Of a DNA stretch of 30,698 nucleotides, positions 30,533 to 30,698 are shown in pieces. The notes under the pieces were generated by a model that was not told where the DNA came from, did not search any database, and saw only the letters and a program-made list of their open reading frames with translations. Where the stretch lies: the NCBI GenBank assembly GCA_041648305.1, contig JBAZPI010000004.1:1-30698 (forward strand), read 5' to 3'. Made by a program: the position numbers and the translations under genes. Numbering within the stretch: the first letter of the stretch is position 1; the number at the start of each line of letters is the position of its first letter. The DNA comes from JABILX01 sp041648305 (GTDB lineage: Bacteria; Patescibacteriota; Gracilibacteria; UBA1369; LOWO2-01-FULL-3).

Positions 30533-30698
30533 ATGTCAGAACGAAAATTTTTAACTTCTGAATCAGTAACTGAGGGGCATCCGGATAAAATCTGCGACCA
30601 AATCGCGGATTTGGTTTTGGACGAAATTATGAGTCGCGATCCGGCGGCGAGAGTGGCTTGCGAGGTATTGGCCGGGATGGGATTTATTGTTGTGACCG
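30533..30698 (+). CDS. metK: S-adenosylmethionine synthetase (start only)
   Basis: Fifty-five N-terminal residues before the window ends. MSERKFLTSESVTEGHPDKI followed by CDQIADLVLDEI is the family's N-terminal signature, with the ATP/methionine-site His in EGHPDK. CEVLAGMGFIVV is the second strand. The enzyme makes SAM from methionine and ATP. It lies 9 bases after the helical protein gene. SAM is the cofactor of both methyltransferases in this window, but nothing links their regulation. Confidence 0.95.
   Translation, partial: MSERKFLTSESVTEGHPDKICDQIADLVLDEIMSRDPAARVACEVLAGMGFIVVT

Noticed and set aside
1..30698. CRISPR array, tRNA or rRNA genes, transposases
   Set aside because: I saw no regularly spaced short repeats, no tRNA-like TTCGA arms with matching cloverleaf, no rRNA signature and no transposase or integrase motifs.

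Overview
The window looks like a chromosomal stretch of a Candidate Phyla Radiation (Patescibacteria, probably Parcubacteria-like) genome. Most genes are AT-rich and start without a visible Shine-Dalgarno (SD) sequence. The right end carries a TrbL/VirB6-like polytopic membrane protein, two unrecognised helical proteins and the start of metK. I cannot name the species.

Left part (1-12.8 kb): single genes, most with their own promoter and terminator, in two kinds that alternate. The AT-rich, SD-less genes are a DUF952-like protein, a PhnP-like metallo-beta-lactamase, an MccF-like S66 peptidase, a small helical protein and a 51-residue zinc ribbon. The GC-rich genes have strong SD sequences and usually a leader hairpin. 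They are four lipoproteins, an AsnRS, an archaeal-type AspRS, and a methyltransferase/PLP-enzyme pair. Three lipoproteins are copies of one transcription unit: all share promoter and leader, two visibly share the terminator, and they differ in the protein body. AsnRS and the methyltransferase pair share a 79-bp promoter repeat. The AspRS gene runs toward the MccF-like gene, a pairing reminiscent of resistance to microcin C-type aspartyl-adenylate toxins.

Middle (12.9-20.6 kb): the most interesting part, a compact operon that looks like a minimal natural-product pathway. An XRE regulator and a 39-residue membrane peptide precede a chloramphenicol-phosphotransferase-like kinase and a 957-residue adenylation-carrier-reductase protein. 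A glutamine-synthetase-like ligase, a tentative GNAT-fold protein, a methyltransferase and an Sfp-type phosphopantetheinyl transferase follow. Genes overlap or nearly touch. The adenylation pocket reads DAWTIAAVCK when aligned without gaps to GrsA, which predicts phenylalanine. The reductase domain should release an aldehyde or alcohol. The inferred product is a modified phenylalaninal/phenylalaninol, possibly gamma-glutamylated, methylated and/or phosphorylated.

Right part (20.7-30.7 kb): thrS behind a very compact T-box riboswitch with a candidate ACC specifier; a possible ATT-start membrane peptide; an unrecognised 361-residue protein and a NUDIX hydrolase, each behind a copy of the same promoter; a GC-rich orphan gene; then the TrbL-like operon and metK, cut by the window edge.

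All comparisons were made by eye. Identity levels, GC differences and family calls were not computed.
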